DNA of 64,000 nucleotides from Metaphire vulgaris (taxonomy: Eukaryota > Annelida > Clitellata > Crassiclitellata > Megascolecidae): NCBI GenBank assembly GCA_018105865.1, contig CM030868.1:7478811-7542810 (forward strand), in the 5' to 3' direction. Below the pieces are notes generated by a model that saw only the letters and a program-made list of their open reading frames with translations, did not search any database and was not told the DNA's origin. Below are positions 47,244 to 57,629 of the stretch, piece by piece; positions within the stretch are counted from its first letter, which is position 1, and each line of letters begins with the position of its first letter. The position numbers and the translations under genes are program-made.

Positions 47244-47589
47244 TTTTATACATTATACATTTTTTCATTTCTGCCCCCCCCCCCCCAATGACGCCCTGCT
47301 GGAGCTACAAGATATGCTTACTAACTGGGAATTAGACGACAGAATCACAGGCGTAAGGGATTATTAATGGTTATTGGTTAACTTAGTGAGTGTTCTGTAG
47401 TAAAGCGTGAACTAAAGCAGCGTCAGCGTTCTCATGCTAAATCAGTATGCCACTAGCACTGTTACTTACTTACTTACTTACTTAGCAGGATTTAAAGTGG
47501 CTTTATAGGACAAAGCTAGCAGGCATAACTGCCTGTGTGAAAGCCACTAGGGGCGCTGTTACTGTAGCGCATTCTGAGTCTCTGACAGG

Positions 47590-48497
47590 CAGACATGGGT
47601 CAATTACAATTGTAATTGTAATTCAATTGTAATTAATTACATTTTGCCAATGTAATTGTAATTGTAATTGATCTGTGGAAAGTTCAATTACATGTAATTG
47701 TAATTGTAATTGCCATTTGTGTAATTGTAATTGTAATTGAGCTATTGTAATTGATTTACCCAATTACAGGAATGTGAGTTTTATAAGTTCTAATAGCGTA
47801 TTAGCATGTATGGGGACTATGAGCCAAAGTCTTGTCAGTCTATGAATGTATGGCAGTGAATACTTTGGATGGTTAGTGAATTGTAAACACAACGGTTATT
47901 GGTAAATGGACTCACTGCTCTGGTCAGTTGCCATGCAAAAAATTTACTTATTTACTTTTATTGACTTTCAAATTGGAAGGGAACCAGCTTATCATTTGTC
48001 TACTTCCTGTGTTCTGCGGCTGCGCTTTTTGTGAATGAAAGTTTAATGCCAGTAAAGATGAGCGTAAATCAAGCAGGAGTATTATGGAATTATTCTGAAA
48101 AGTCTGATGACTTTAATAATGCTGTTTCCAATGCAAATGTTAAAGTGAAGTGCCGGTTGTGTGGCGAATTAGTGTCATGCTCGAAAAAGGTTACTTCGAA
48201 TTTGTTTACTCATTTCCAGGTTTGTGAAACTTTGTTACGGTTTTTTAAATAGGCCGTAGCATATGACTTTGTTGAACTAATTTATGTTAATTATTTTAGA
48301 CACTTAAGTTTATTAAAAGAAGCAGAAAGAGTAATGAAAAGTAATTGTAATTGTAATTGTAATTGACACGTTTGTAATTGTAATTGTAATTGATCCCAAT
48401 GTAATTGGCTGTAATTGTAATTGTAATTGTAATTGAAAAAAAACCGTATAATTGTAATGTAATTGTAATTGCTTAAAACGTAATTGACCCATGTCTG
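47590..48497 (+). mobile_element. hAT element retaining a BED-finger exon (908 bp)
   Basis: Perfect inverted ends CAGACATGGGTCAATTAC and GTAATTGACCCATGTCTG; perfect 8-bp duplication CTGACAGG (47582-47589 and 48498-48505). Subterminal regions are arrays of TGTAATTGTAATTG. The interior keeps the first coding exon of a transposase; the catalytic part is deleted. Confidence 0.97.
48046..48219 (+). pseudogene. hAT transposase BED zinc-finger exon
   Basis: The frame from the first in-frame ATG encodes a BED finger: aromatic LWNYSEKSDD, Cys-x2-Cys in CRLCGE, and SNLFTHFQ with the first His, then a GTTTGT donor. BED fingers bind DNA in ZBED/hAT transposases. The rest of the protein would have been in deleted exons. 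Confidence 0.8.
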
Positions 48498-48505
48498 CTG
48501 ACAGG

Positions 48506-48876
48506 ACAGCTTTGCATCTGCAGCATCACTCACCTCAATGCAAAAGAAACTTGAACAAACTGATATTTTATTCGTTAATTTTATTTACCTGTGAAGAAAA
48601 GATAACGAAATGTTTATGTCAACAAATACCGAAACAAAATAATGATAACAGAAAGTAAATAAGTAATGATTGCATTGTACACTGCTAGTGCTCAAATAAT
48701 GGCATTAAAATGTTTAGCACTTGACAACTTGGGGGGTGCAATTGCACCCCTTGCACCCCCTGGCTACGCCACTGCCTAAGCAATATGAACAACAGTAGTT
48801 ATCATTGCAGCGTAAATATATTTCTAGTTAGCAAAGTTATAGTACTATATACAATACACAATTATTTTCATTACAG
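48506..48876 (+). other. Helitron interior, no gene recognised
   Basis: AT-rich, with a CAGTGGCG-family right end (GGCTACGCCACTG, about 48762-48774) whose left partner was not matched by target duplication. Confidence 0.4.
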
Positions 48877-49034
48877 TGTCATGTCAGTATTCTTATTCGT
48901 ATCATTTTTAAAGGTAGTGCCGACAACAAGCTTACTTTCAAATAGCTATACAGTAATTGCAATGATCATAGTGATTTATATCATTGGACAAGTTCTCTTT
49001 GTTCCACTTTTTTGGATTAGAATGAATGCTTACG
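48877..49034 (+). pseudogene. Possible captured exon of a Cys-loop ligand-gated channel
   Basis: 158 nt between an ATTACAG acceptor and a GTAATT donor. The peptide has two hydrophobic segments joined by VVPTTSLLSNSYTVIAMIIV. This resembles the M2-M3 region of nicotinic-type receptors (hydrophobic M2, then P-x-TS, Tyr, and MIIV in M3). It stands alone: the ligand-binding domain and the other membrane helices were not found nearby. A chance hydrophobic frame is possible. Confidence 0.4.
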
Positions 49035-49227
49035 GTAATTCTCTTCGCTCAATTTTTTTACTCTAATGAATGCTTAATGTGAGAAATTGATGTATTTATA
49101 CATGTGACAGATTGTGGCTGATATGCTATTCTGTTGGAAATAATTTAATTTAATTTTAAAAATATATAATTCAAAATACCCAGACATATTACAATAGGCC
49201 TATTACAATTTAAAACAAAACTGTTAC

Positions 49228-49686
49228 CTTCTCAACAGAATAGGTAGCCGGAATAGGATCAGGATTATCATCAGTTGGTCCTTTACCACCAACAAAATGA
49301 ACACTGCAAATGTATGTATCTTTTGTAATGTTTTTGTATGTGAATCCTTCTCGACCACAATTATTCGCCCACACCTTACATTTCTCAATATAGATGTTAG
49401 CAGGGATATTTTAACACCCCAACACCCCCAATTTGAGGTCGACACCCCCCAAAATTTGGTAATGTGACAATGGCATGCATACAAAATGCATACTAATTAG
49501 CTCCGGACACCCCCAATTTGAGGTCGACACCCCCCCCAATTGGACCCCAAATTCACAATCCTAGAAATATCCCTGGATGTTAGGGTTTTGGAATCGTATA
49601 AAAAACACATCTTTCATGTAATCCTTGTATGTATATCGGCTGTCGTTTTTGCAAACCCCATAGCAACAGTGCTTTGTAGCAGGCAT
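49228..49686 (-). pseudogene. THAP-domain exon, split by a MITE
   Basis: On the minus strand an ATG (49684-49686) opens a THAP zinc finger: MPATKHCCYGVCKND gives the first cysteine pair, then VFFIRF, KCKVWANNCGR, and DTYICSVHFVGGKGPTDDNP with the final Cys-x2-His-Phe. The exon ends at a GTAAC donor (49227). A 174-bp MITE with its duplication interrupts it (49401-49582); without that the frame is continuous. THAP fingers occur in P-element transposases and in host DNA-binding proteins. Downstream exons were not found, so host capture and transposase origin remain open. Confidence 0.75.
49401..49574. mobile_element. hAT-type MITE inside the THAP exon (174 bp)
   Basis: Ends CAGGGATATTTTAACACC and CTAGAAATATCCCTG; perfect duplication GATGTTAG (49393-49400 and 49575-49582). 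Rich in ACACCCCCAATTTGAGGTCG. Confidence 0.95.
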
Positions 49687-50125
49687 CGTTTAAGAAACCT
49701 TTATAAAGTTTGTATATATAAGTTTATATTTATAATGTTTATATCCGTGCGCTAACTCGTACAATGTTTGTCCGCAAAGGGGCGTGGCCAACCGCGCATG
49801 CGCAGTTTGCCTGAGGTCATAGGCTATTTTTAGGTCTCGCGACCACATTTGTAAACTACGCATGTCCGGTCTAGAATATATGGCCGAATCTCACAAACTA
49901 GAGCCGATAGAAAAAATTAGAGCTGGGTCGACTACGATTATTTTTTACGATTACGATTACGATTATTTTCGATTATTTTTTACGATTTCGATTACAATTA
50001 CGGTTTTTTTAAATAATCGCGATTTCGATTTCGATTATTTCACAGTACCTTTAGAAACTGGCTTTCCCGCCATATTTTACAGTATTCGGCAATCCTCTGT
50101 GTATCTATGTTCAGTTGGTCTTCAA

Positions 50126-51254
50126 CAGGGATATTCTACACCCCTAACAACCTCCAACACCCCAAATTTGAGGTCGACACCCCCTAAAAATTTGGTGATG
50201 AGACAATGATATGCACACAGAATGCATATTTATTTATTTATTTATTTATTGACAATTTATATAGCGCAGTAGACAAGGCTAAGACCTACAACAAGAGCGC
50301 CTTAGAGCGCTTAACACAGTTCATATCCAATATTAAATAAATGTGTCTTCAAATTTCTAATGAAAAGTCCAGCTGAGACTGCTCCAGTCACATTGTCTGG
50401 AAGAGAGTTCCACAGGGCGGGATTCCCCAGCGCGAATGATCTTTCCCCAAACTTAGGGGTCTTGGACGGGGGAGGGACCAACAACTGCACTCTCCGACTG
50501 GACCTAAGAACCGATCTCCTCTCGATCACAGTCGATCTCCGTACAAGTACAGTTAGATAATCAGGACAGAATGGATCGTGTAAAGCCCGAAACGTAAGCC
50601 AACAGCGCTTGTAGACAATGCGCTGTGGAACACGGATCCAGTGGAGTCGATCTCTAAGGAGAGGAGTGATTAGCCCTGAACACCCCCAAACAGGCCCATT
50701 CAGAGGGGGGCTAGGATGGCCATTCGGCCCGGGCCTCCATCATTTTGGGGGCCTCCCTTTGTTTCCTTGTCTAGAATTCTAGGAGAGCTAGAAAGCTAGA
50801 TAGCTACTACTAGAAGGGGCCTCAAAATTTGGTGATGACCTTTTTGCTTGTTGATAATTTTGGGATTTTGGTAAAGCTAGGAAGATATTCTGCGGTCCTC
50901 AAAATTGGTGATTACCTTTTTTCGCTTGCCAAAATTTTAATTGTTGGGAAGGCTAGGAGAGGCCTCGAAATTCAAACTGGCCTGGGCCTCCTTCAGCCTC
51001 TGAAGAGGCCTGCCCCCAAATGGAGAAATACACCCCACAACTTTTATCCTCGGATGACTTTTTGCTTGTCAGACGTTTTGTGAGTCTCTATAACGTTTTT
51101 TTGCTTGTCAGCCTTTTTCGGTAGAGACTTCCAAATGTCGACACTCCCAGATTTTCCCGACACCCCAAATTCACAATCCTACAATCCTAGAAATAAACAC
51201 ACCCCAGATTTTCCCGACACCCCACCCCAATTCACAATCCTAGAAATAACCCTG
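50126..51254. mobile_element. hAT-type element of the CAGGGATATT family (1129 bp)
   Basis: Ends CAGGGATATTCTACACCCC and CTAGAAATAACCCTG; perfect duplication GTCTTCAA (50118-50125 and 51255-51262). Same family as 49401-49574. It holds a CR1-like piece and several TGACCTTTTTGCTTGT modules (about 50835, 50910, 51055, 51097). Confidence 0.95.
50222..50690 (-). mobile_element. CR1/L2-like fragment with (AAAT)n tail
   Basis: Left edge (ATTT)n, then GACAATTTATATAGCGCAG. The minus-strand frame 50311-50529 encodes the ORF2 C-terminus (FGERSFALGNPALWNSLPDN, RNLKTHLFNIGYE). Closely related to 15752-16793. Confidence 0.85.
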
Positions 51255-51650
51255 GTCTTCAATCTCCTTAAAGGATCGAGCCTGGGTGGCAAGACCGATA
51301 TCGTCAGCGTATCCAAACTTCCTACTGATGGTATCAGGTAGGCCTAAGTCGTTTGTAGGCCTATAGGCCTACAAATTGAATAACGTGGGGGCTAAAACTG
51401 GACCCTATGGTAGACCGTTTCGTCGACGTCTCCAGGAGCTGACATCTTCTCCCAAGTGAACTCAGAACCGTCTGTCAGAGATGAATAATTCCACAAGTTG
51501 ACAGAACCAGGGTGGCAAGTTGTGCGAAGGTTTGTACATTAAACCCACCTGACACACCGTATCAAAAGCTGCTGTCAAACCCAGAAAGATGGCACCTGTC
51601 TTTAAACGCTGTTGAATCCATTTTCAATGAAAACCTTATAATCAACGGTA
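51255..51650 (-). mobile_element. Non-LTR reverse-transcriptase fragment
   Basis: On the minus strand, translated pieces include GLTAAFDTVCQVG (palm motif with the first Asp), a NGLPQGPVLAPTLFNLYTN-like block and RSFKEIED; the last continues at 50041-50125 (QLNIDTQRIAEYC) across the 50126 element. Degraded; clade not assigned. Confidence 0.7.
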
Positions 51651-52149
51651 AATTGATCTTTCTTTGAATCGGAAATATTGTATAATATCACTTACGGGAA
51701 TAATCGAAAATTAATCGCGATTTCGATTATTTTTTCGACGATTATCGATTATTTCGATTTATTTAATAATAGTGTCGATTTCGATTACGATTTTTCCAAA
51801 AATCAAGATTTCGATTTCGATTTCGATTAATCGACCCACCACTAGAAAAAATCTGATGCCATATTTGGAATCAGCACCCTAAATATACCCAAAAAGAAGT
51901 CTAACTTCTGAGAGAACTGACAAAAAAATCTGTTGGTTGTCCTCTAATGTTACAAAATGCAGTCGATTTAGTTATAAGACTAGATTTTTTTAAACACGTT
52001 AGCAAAAAACCTGACCTGATTCAAAGAAACCAGTGTAATTTTCAGTTTTAGCAGTACCTAATTGTCATAAATCAGTTTTAAAAACTTAGACAATTTTCAA
52101 AAACATTTTTTTTGTAAACCTGTGTAATCAACGGAGCGTTTAACTAAGC

Positions 52150-52740
52150 GTCTTAATTGCAGATTAAACCCCCGTCCTCCTTCCCTCACCCCATCCCTCT
52201 CCCAATCGCCCAAGTCCCAACCCATTCCCGCCCCGGCCCAAAACCCCCTTTCCGCTTCTCTTTCCCATCCCCTTCCCCTCTCCTCATCCCCCCCCCAATC
52301 GCCCTGACCCCAACCCATTCCGGGCCCCAAACCCCGTTTTCCTTCCCCTCTCGCCATCCATTTTCCCTCTCCCATCCCTCTCCAATCGTCCCGGCCCCAA
52401 CCCATTCCTGCCCCTGCCCCAAACCCCCTGTTCCCCTTCCCTCTCCCATCCCTTTTCCCTCTACCCACCCCTCTCCCAATCTCCCAGGCCCCAACCCATA
52501 CCTGACCTGCCCTGCCCGACAGGCCCCAAACCCCTGTTCCATTATCTCTCCTCACCTCCTTCCAACCCCTGTACCTCTCTCCATCCCTCTCCCAATCGCC
52601 CTGGCCCCAACCCATCACTGCTCCGCCCTACCCCACCGGCCCCAAACCCCGTTCCCAAACCTACACAACGCTGCTCCGAAAACCCGTACAACCCAATTTC
52701 CTCCTCCCAAACCTCCTTCCTCTCCCAATGCCCTGCCCTG
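52150..52740. repeat. C-rich minisatellite inside the large Helitron
   Basis: Complement of the Helitron A array: CCCAATCGCC, GGCCCCAACCCATTCC and CCCTCTCCCATCCC units of about 60 bp. Open in several frames for lack of stops. Followed by (TA)n (52743-52780). Confidence 0.9.
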
Positions 52741-52741
52741 T

Positions 52742-52783
<42 letters not shown>

Positions 52784-53669
52784 TATTCCTTCCTAGCCTC
52801 AATACCTATTTTTTTAAAATTTAACACCTAAAGTGGGGTTTAAATTTTCAGACGCTGTCACCGTACTGGGGATTTAATTTTTGAAAAAGCGTTCTTCAGA
52901 AATGATTACTGTAACGTTTTAAATTTGCTATATCTCAGGCTATGTAGGAGCTAAGAAGATGAGCTTTGCACCATTGTTTAGATTGTTTATTCCTCTTGCT
53001 AACAGTCCGTGCAAAACAAAAAAAATGGAGATAGAGTCCACTTTACGGCCTAAAATATCACCCTCTTCCCCCAAAAGCATTTTAAAGCCCCCTAGCAAAA
53101 TATTATCAGCGGTAACCCCACTTTGACAGCGGCAAAGTTGTAAAGGGATGTCAGAGGAACAAAATAAACCAAAAAGTTTGAAAATCGGTTGACATTTGGC
53201 AAAGATCTATCAATTCTAACCCGATGACCCAATGTTTGAACATAAGTATTATCGGTGAATATCGCGAAAGTTTTGAATTCTGAGAAAGTTTCCAATTTTT
53301 TGAATTTTCTATATCTCAGGCTATATAAGAGCTAAGAAGATTAGGTTTGCACCATTGCTTAGCTTTTTTATTCCTCTTTCTAACCCTCCGTGCAATACAA
53401 AAAGTCCAGCGTTCACGAGCTTTCCGACAATCAAGTGAGAATGAGGAGCAGGCTGCTGCTCGGCGTGCAAAAGCAGCACAGCAAACAAGAGAATCAAGCA
53501 CTGCATGTCGTTCGACACTGCCAAATCATTACACTAACGTTGACTATCAAGAAAATCCATGCGAATGGGCGTTAACTCGGTTGAAAGAAAAGGCGGCGAT
53601 TTAAGGAATCTAATTGCGCAAAATTGTATTGCATTTGCACAAAATTGGGTGGTAAAACAGCCAATCTCC

Positions 53670-53698
53670 CCCGTCATTTTTGACGGGTAAACACCTAG
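53670..53698 (+). other. Helitron 3' terminal hairpin and CTAG
   Basis: Perfect 7-bp stem CCCGTCA/TGACGGG with a 4-base loop, a short spacer TAAACAC, then CTAG. This structure is thought to signal the end of rolling-circle transfer. Confidence 0.95.
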
Positions 53699-53739
53699 TT
53701 AAGTTATAAAATAGATATACGAGTGCGTGTGGCGCCCCT

Positions 53740-53791
<52 letters not shown>

Positions 53792-53914
53792 ACACACACA
53801 CACGCACAAACAAACACACAGACACAATAATTATACGCAATAAAACATTTGTTTGCTTGGCCACCCAAGGGGGGATTAACCCCAAAACCTTCTTGGCTAC
53901 GCCATTGTATCGGA

Positions 53915-54640
53915 GGTAGATTGGCTGATTTGTGTTGAGCGCCTTGTGAACAACGTGGATTAAATTGAAATCGATAATTTGTTTGATAGGCAGCCAATGA
54001 AGTGATTTTAGAGTTGGTGTGATGTGCTCACATTTGGTAGTTTCAGTGAAGGCTTTTGTTAATGAATTTTGGATCCTTTTCAGGCGATTTAGGTTCGATT
54101 TGAATTTCCAGTTTACAGTGGGTTACAGTAGTCAAGACGACTTGATATCAAGGCACTTGTGAGCGGAATAAGTGCCGAGGAGGGGATGAGGTGTCTGATT
54201 CTCATCGCATCTCGTATTTTATAGTGAGAAGGACAGCAGACGAAATTGATGTATTCTGAGAATGAGAGATAGTTATCAAAGTCGATCTTCTTATGTTGAG
54301 GCAGTGTTCCTACTAACAGAAATTGCGATTTTCCGGAATTCAGGAGGGGTTTGTATTCATCCAAGTATGAACTGAAGCCAGAATGCTCAAGAGACGTTCC
54401 AGAGATGGTGAGATAGATTTCTGGTCGAAGCTCAAGAAAATGTGTGACATCCGCGTGCAAATGATAGCTAGCATTTTGCATTGTGAGAAGATGACTGGGA
54501 GTGGTAGTATAGAATGTGAAAAGAAGGGGTAATAGGACAGAGCCTTGTGGAACACCGCAATCAAGTTTTCTAGATTCAGACATGTAGCTCTTGACACGCA
54601 CACCGATTGTGTACAGTTTTAAAGATAATACCTGAACCAA
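53915..54640 (-). mobile_element. Old CR1-like relic, 5' half (copy 3)
   Basis: Minus-strand frame 54113-54640 with SESRKLDCGVPQGSVL, SHLLTMQNASYHLHADVTHF (the YADD position reads HADV) and SALISSRLDYCNPL. Paralogue of 14520-15290. Confidence 0.8.
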
Positions 54641-54693
54641 GTGAATATATTTCTCTATCAGTGTATCACTGAACAGAATGTGGTCTATTGTTG

Positions 54694-55261
54694 CAGTGAC
54701 GTACCGTGGGTTGGAAGTGCATTTGGGAAAAAGAGGGATTTGCGCCTACAACTTTTCCTTTTCTCCCCAAAAAGTCTTGACATGCAAAAAAGTCATCGCT
54801 CGTATCTCGACCGTATTTTCACATTCCAATAATAATTCTTCTTAAGTTCTCTGCCTGGTAACAGGTCCTGGTTGCCATTGGCGCCACCCTTCTCTGTCAA
54901 CAACCTATAGGTGTTAATCCTTTGTATCCGTCTTTAGTCAGCATCCAGTGCAGTAGTGACGTAGGTGGTCTTCCTCTGGTTATCCTGCCTCCCTTTGTTT
55001 TATTATTTGTATTATTGTATTTTCCTCCTTTACAATATTGCACTAATACTACAGCAACCAAAATAATAGATTATTAAGAATTCACACATATTACATTTAT
55101 TCTCGTTGTCAGTTACATCTGTGATTCTATTTGTTTAGTTTTTGCCAACTTCTATTGGGATTTTTTATTGCTTGCAATTTTTAGTTTTCTCACTTAGAGT
55201 TTTGCACCCACAAAATTGTTGTTCCCGGGGAGGTCGCCCCAGCCCACACGCTATGCCACTG
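54694..55261. mobile_element. CAGTGGCG-family MITE, uninterrupted (568 bp)
   Basis: Counterpart of 15305-16978 without the CR1 insertion; ends CAGTGACGTACCGTGGG and ACGCTATGCCACTG, flanks TATTGTTG/CATTGTTG. The CR1 empty site is at about 55065-55080. Confidence 0.9.
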
Positions 55262-55379
55262 CATTGTTGTGAACGTAGTTTCTATTAATGAATTTTTGAT
55301 CATATTAATGTAAGTCTATTAGGCCAATTGGACCATTATTAATTGTTGCATTTTCATCGAAGAAATTATCTGTTTTCAG

Positions 55380-55671
55380 GTGTCTCTGCAATGATGGAGA
55401 AACCGCAGAATGTGGCTGCTATTGTCGGCAGCGAAGTGATCATGACATGTAAAACTAATCGTTCAAGGCCTGTAATTTGGCTTAGAAAAAATGATCGAAT
55501 TAATAGGGGCAACAACATAACAGGACAATTTCGAGGATATAACTTTTCTATATTAAATGGGGATGTACTTGGCCAGAAGCTTTTGATAAAAGCAGTCCGC
55601 CTTAGAACACGCTGAACTATTCAAATGCGCTGCAGACGGGAAAGACTACTTAGCGGAACTTATTGTACTTG
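55380..55671 (+). pseudogene. Ig receptor copy 3, Ig domain 1 exon with 1-nt insertion
   Basis: 292 nt, one more than the copy 2 exon, with the same TTTCAG and GTGAGT sites. The first cysteine (IMTCKT) and tryptophan (VIWLRK) are in frame; an extra base near 55599-55602 shifts the frame and gives TGA at 55613-55615, just before the second cysteine. The downstream sequence still matches copy 2 in the shifted frame, so the lesion looks recent or is a sequence error. Residues from the C to C'' strands differ most from copy 2. Confidence 0.85.
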
Positions 55672-56664
55672 GTGAGTTGTATGACATTGCTTTACAGTTA
55701 AAAGACTTCCTACAGGAGGCCTATAACACCATACTGCAAATTATTATTTTTTAAAAATTTTATGTGATTTGTAGTATTTATACGTGCTAACTCTAAATAA
55801 AACAATCGTTTTTTCTGTATCACGAAAGATTCTTTGGAAAAATCATATACATGTAGAACATTCGGCTTTTAATGAGAATTGGCTAAAACTAAAGCGTCCA
55901 AACAGGTAACAAGCAATTTGTACTAGTAAGTAGTAACAAAGAAAAGTTATAATTATGACGGCGGCGACGCTGATGATGATGATGTTGATGACGCCAGAGG
56001 ATGATACGGGGACGATTTCCCGTGGAGTAAAGTCACGGTGTCAGGCCACTGACGAATTAGTCACTCTTTGTGTAAATGGGTTTAAATATGTCTGTATTGT
56101 TGTCCATAAGCACGCCACAAGAGAGAGACAGGGTTCAGTTGGGGTCCGGGGATTCAAGGGATTGCCAATATGCTGTCGTATAGTCTGAAAATGTATGTGT
56201 TCGAAATCACAAGTTTTAATCTAACATTATCTAATATTATTCAAAATATTTCGATGGGGTTCTGTTCCGGACCCTGTCAGGGAAGTTCACGATGCTCTCC
56301 TAACTCCCTGGAAAAGTCGGCCTGTAGACGCCGTGTTCCCCCTATTAATTTAGGAACCCTGGCTACACAGGTGTTAGTTATATCGTATAGATCAGAGGTA
56401 TTCACCTGGCAGCCCGAGGAATAGATCCGGCCCGCAAAGGGGGTGTGAAATGGCCCGAGAAGATATTGAAACGATCAATAGTTTCTCCAAAACATACCAA
56501 AAATATTTTTAAATGTCTTGTTTTCAAGTTTCCTGTTTTCTATTACTTATGAACTATATTTTTCAACTAACAAGAATTTTTCACCTGGCCCTCGGGCACC
56601 AGTCAAAAAAATTGTACCTTCATGAAATTTCGTTGAATACCCCTGCTAAGGTTAGGCTATAAGG

Positions 56665-56721
<57 letters not shown>

Positions 56722-57018
56722 CTATACAGCTGCTTTAGCGTGGGTTGGAAGCGCCCGGGGCAAAAGAGGAATTTGCGCCTCCAACGTTCTCTTTTGTCCC
56801 CAAAAAGTGGTAACGTGCAAAAAAAGATATTCGCTCGTATCGGTCGCAATTTCGTATTTTCAACCCAAGTTCCCATATCAATAATTCAAACATCGCCTTA
56901 TGTCAACCATGTCACCTTATTCCTATATTAGGACGTATTATTATTTATTATTATTTGGACTTTTATGGTTTTCACCTTAGAATTTTGCCCCCCCCCCCAA
57001 GAAGACTGTTGTGCCCAG
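55672..57018 (+). other. Intron 2 of copy 3, first part
   Basis: Aligns with 17391-18095 and 18716-19335 of copy 2, without the CR1 at 18096. Includes the hAT-like relic (56394-56650) and an expanded (TA)n (56667-56719). No exon. Confidence 0.7.
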
Positions 57019-57189
57019 CAAAGCTCGATCATACGCGTATGACAAAATATAATACGTTAAAATACGTGCGTATGAATCAAAAAATAAAATACACGTATGA
57101 TACGCGTATTTTATAAGTCCGCTCGGTTACTTATATTTTGCTTACTGGGCGAGCAATATCAATTGCGACGTCACGCCACGTCACTATAA

Positions 57190-57629
57190 GGGGCCGTTCA
57201 TAAATGACGTCACACGATTTTGGCAGTTTTTGACCTCCATCCCCTCGTCACAAGTCGTCACTAAAAGTCATCCCCCTTAAAAATGACGTCACAACGCGTT
57301 AACCTCCCTTCTTTTTACGTCAAAATTAATGTTTAAATTGACTTATTTCTTAAGTGAAGCGGGTATTGCAATGGATTCGCTTGAAAATACTCATTATAAG
57401 TATTTATAGTTGAAGCGAAATTCAGAAACTTTTCCAATTTCTTTTCAAAAGGAATTATAAGTGTGAAATACGTTAAACTTTACGGTAACATAGCATTGCG
57501 GTATTAATAAAAATATTTATTATTATGTGAAGTCGCATTTTTGGAAACCCATCCCCCCGTCGTCACACATCGTCACAAATGTTTGAACCTGCCTCCCCTA
57601 AGTGCGTTACGCCATTTATGGACGGTCCC
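57190..57629. mobile_element. Harbinger-like MITE (440 bp), nested
   Basis: Ends GGGGCCGTTCATAAATGACG and GCCATTTATGGACGGTCCC; a TAA triplet on both sides (57187-57189 and 57630-57632) fits the 3-bp duplication of PIF/Harbinger elements. Non-autonomous. Confidence 0.7.

Larger units (their letters stand above)
49918..51844. mobile_element. hAT-type element with CGATTA arrays (1927 bp)
   Basis: Ends TAGAGCTGGGTCGACTACG and TTAATCGACCCACCACTA; perfect duplication GAAAAAAT (49910-49917 and 51845-51852). Both subterminal zones are arrays of TTTCGATTACGATT. It contains a reverse-transcriptase fragment that is itself interrupted. Confidence 0.95.
44097..52115. other. 8-kb Helitron interior bounded by long inverted repeats
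   Basis: The left arm (44097-about 44420) and right arm (about 49860-49909 plus 51853-52115) are diverged inverted repeats of about 300 bp: ACACTGGTTTACA, TTGTCTAAGTTTT, CAATCAGGTCA, CTGATTCCAAA and GGCTCTAGTTTGTGAGAT recur in order. Partial copies of the arm repeat also lie at 44880-44990 and 45055-45175 in reverse orientation (unit about 175 bp). It could be an independent TIR element that entered a short Helitron, or captured sequence. Confidence 0.6.
43981..53698 (+). mobile_element. Large Helitron with nested cargo (9718 bp)
   Basis: 5' end TCTATATATATAATTCTC preceded by A, 3' end CTAG followed by T, with a 7-bp hairpin CCCGTCA/TGACGGG (53670-53687) eight bases before CTAG. There is no target duplication: joining the flanks gives exactly the paralogous empty site at 14333/14334. 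These are the defining marks of Helitrons. The outer parts (43981-44096 and about 52116-53698) match the short Helitron A; the 8 kb between them is extra. No Rep/helicase frame, so it was mobilised in trans. Cargo includes THAP and channel-like exons plus nested elements. Confidence 0.95.
43867..53907. mobile_element. CAGTGGCG MITE split by the Helitron
   Basis: Left part 43867-43980 and right part 53699-53907 are the two halves of the MITE seen intact at 14220-14511. Target duplication GATCGGAG (left) and TATCGGAG (right). The right part holds a (CA)n tract (53741-53822). Confidence 0.9.

Noticed and set aside
45533..48774. CAGTGGCGTAG left end at 45533 and GGCTACGCCACTG right end at 48774 as one element
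   Set aside because: Flanking 8-mers (GTCTTGTC and CCTAAGCA) do not match, so they are probably ends of different elements.
52157..52831. 224-codon Pro/Ser-rich frame
   Set aside because: Same minisatellite in the large Helitron; open because the repeat lacks stops.
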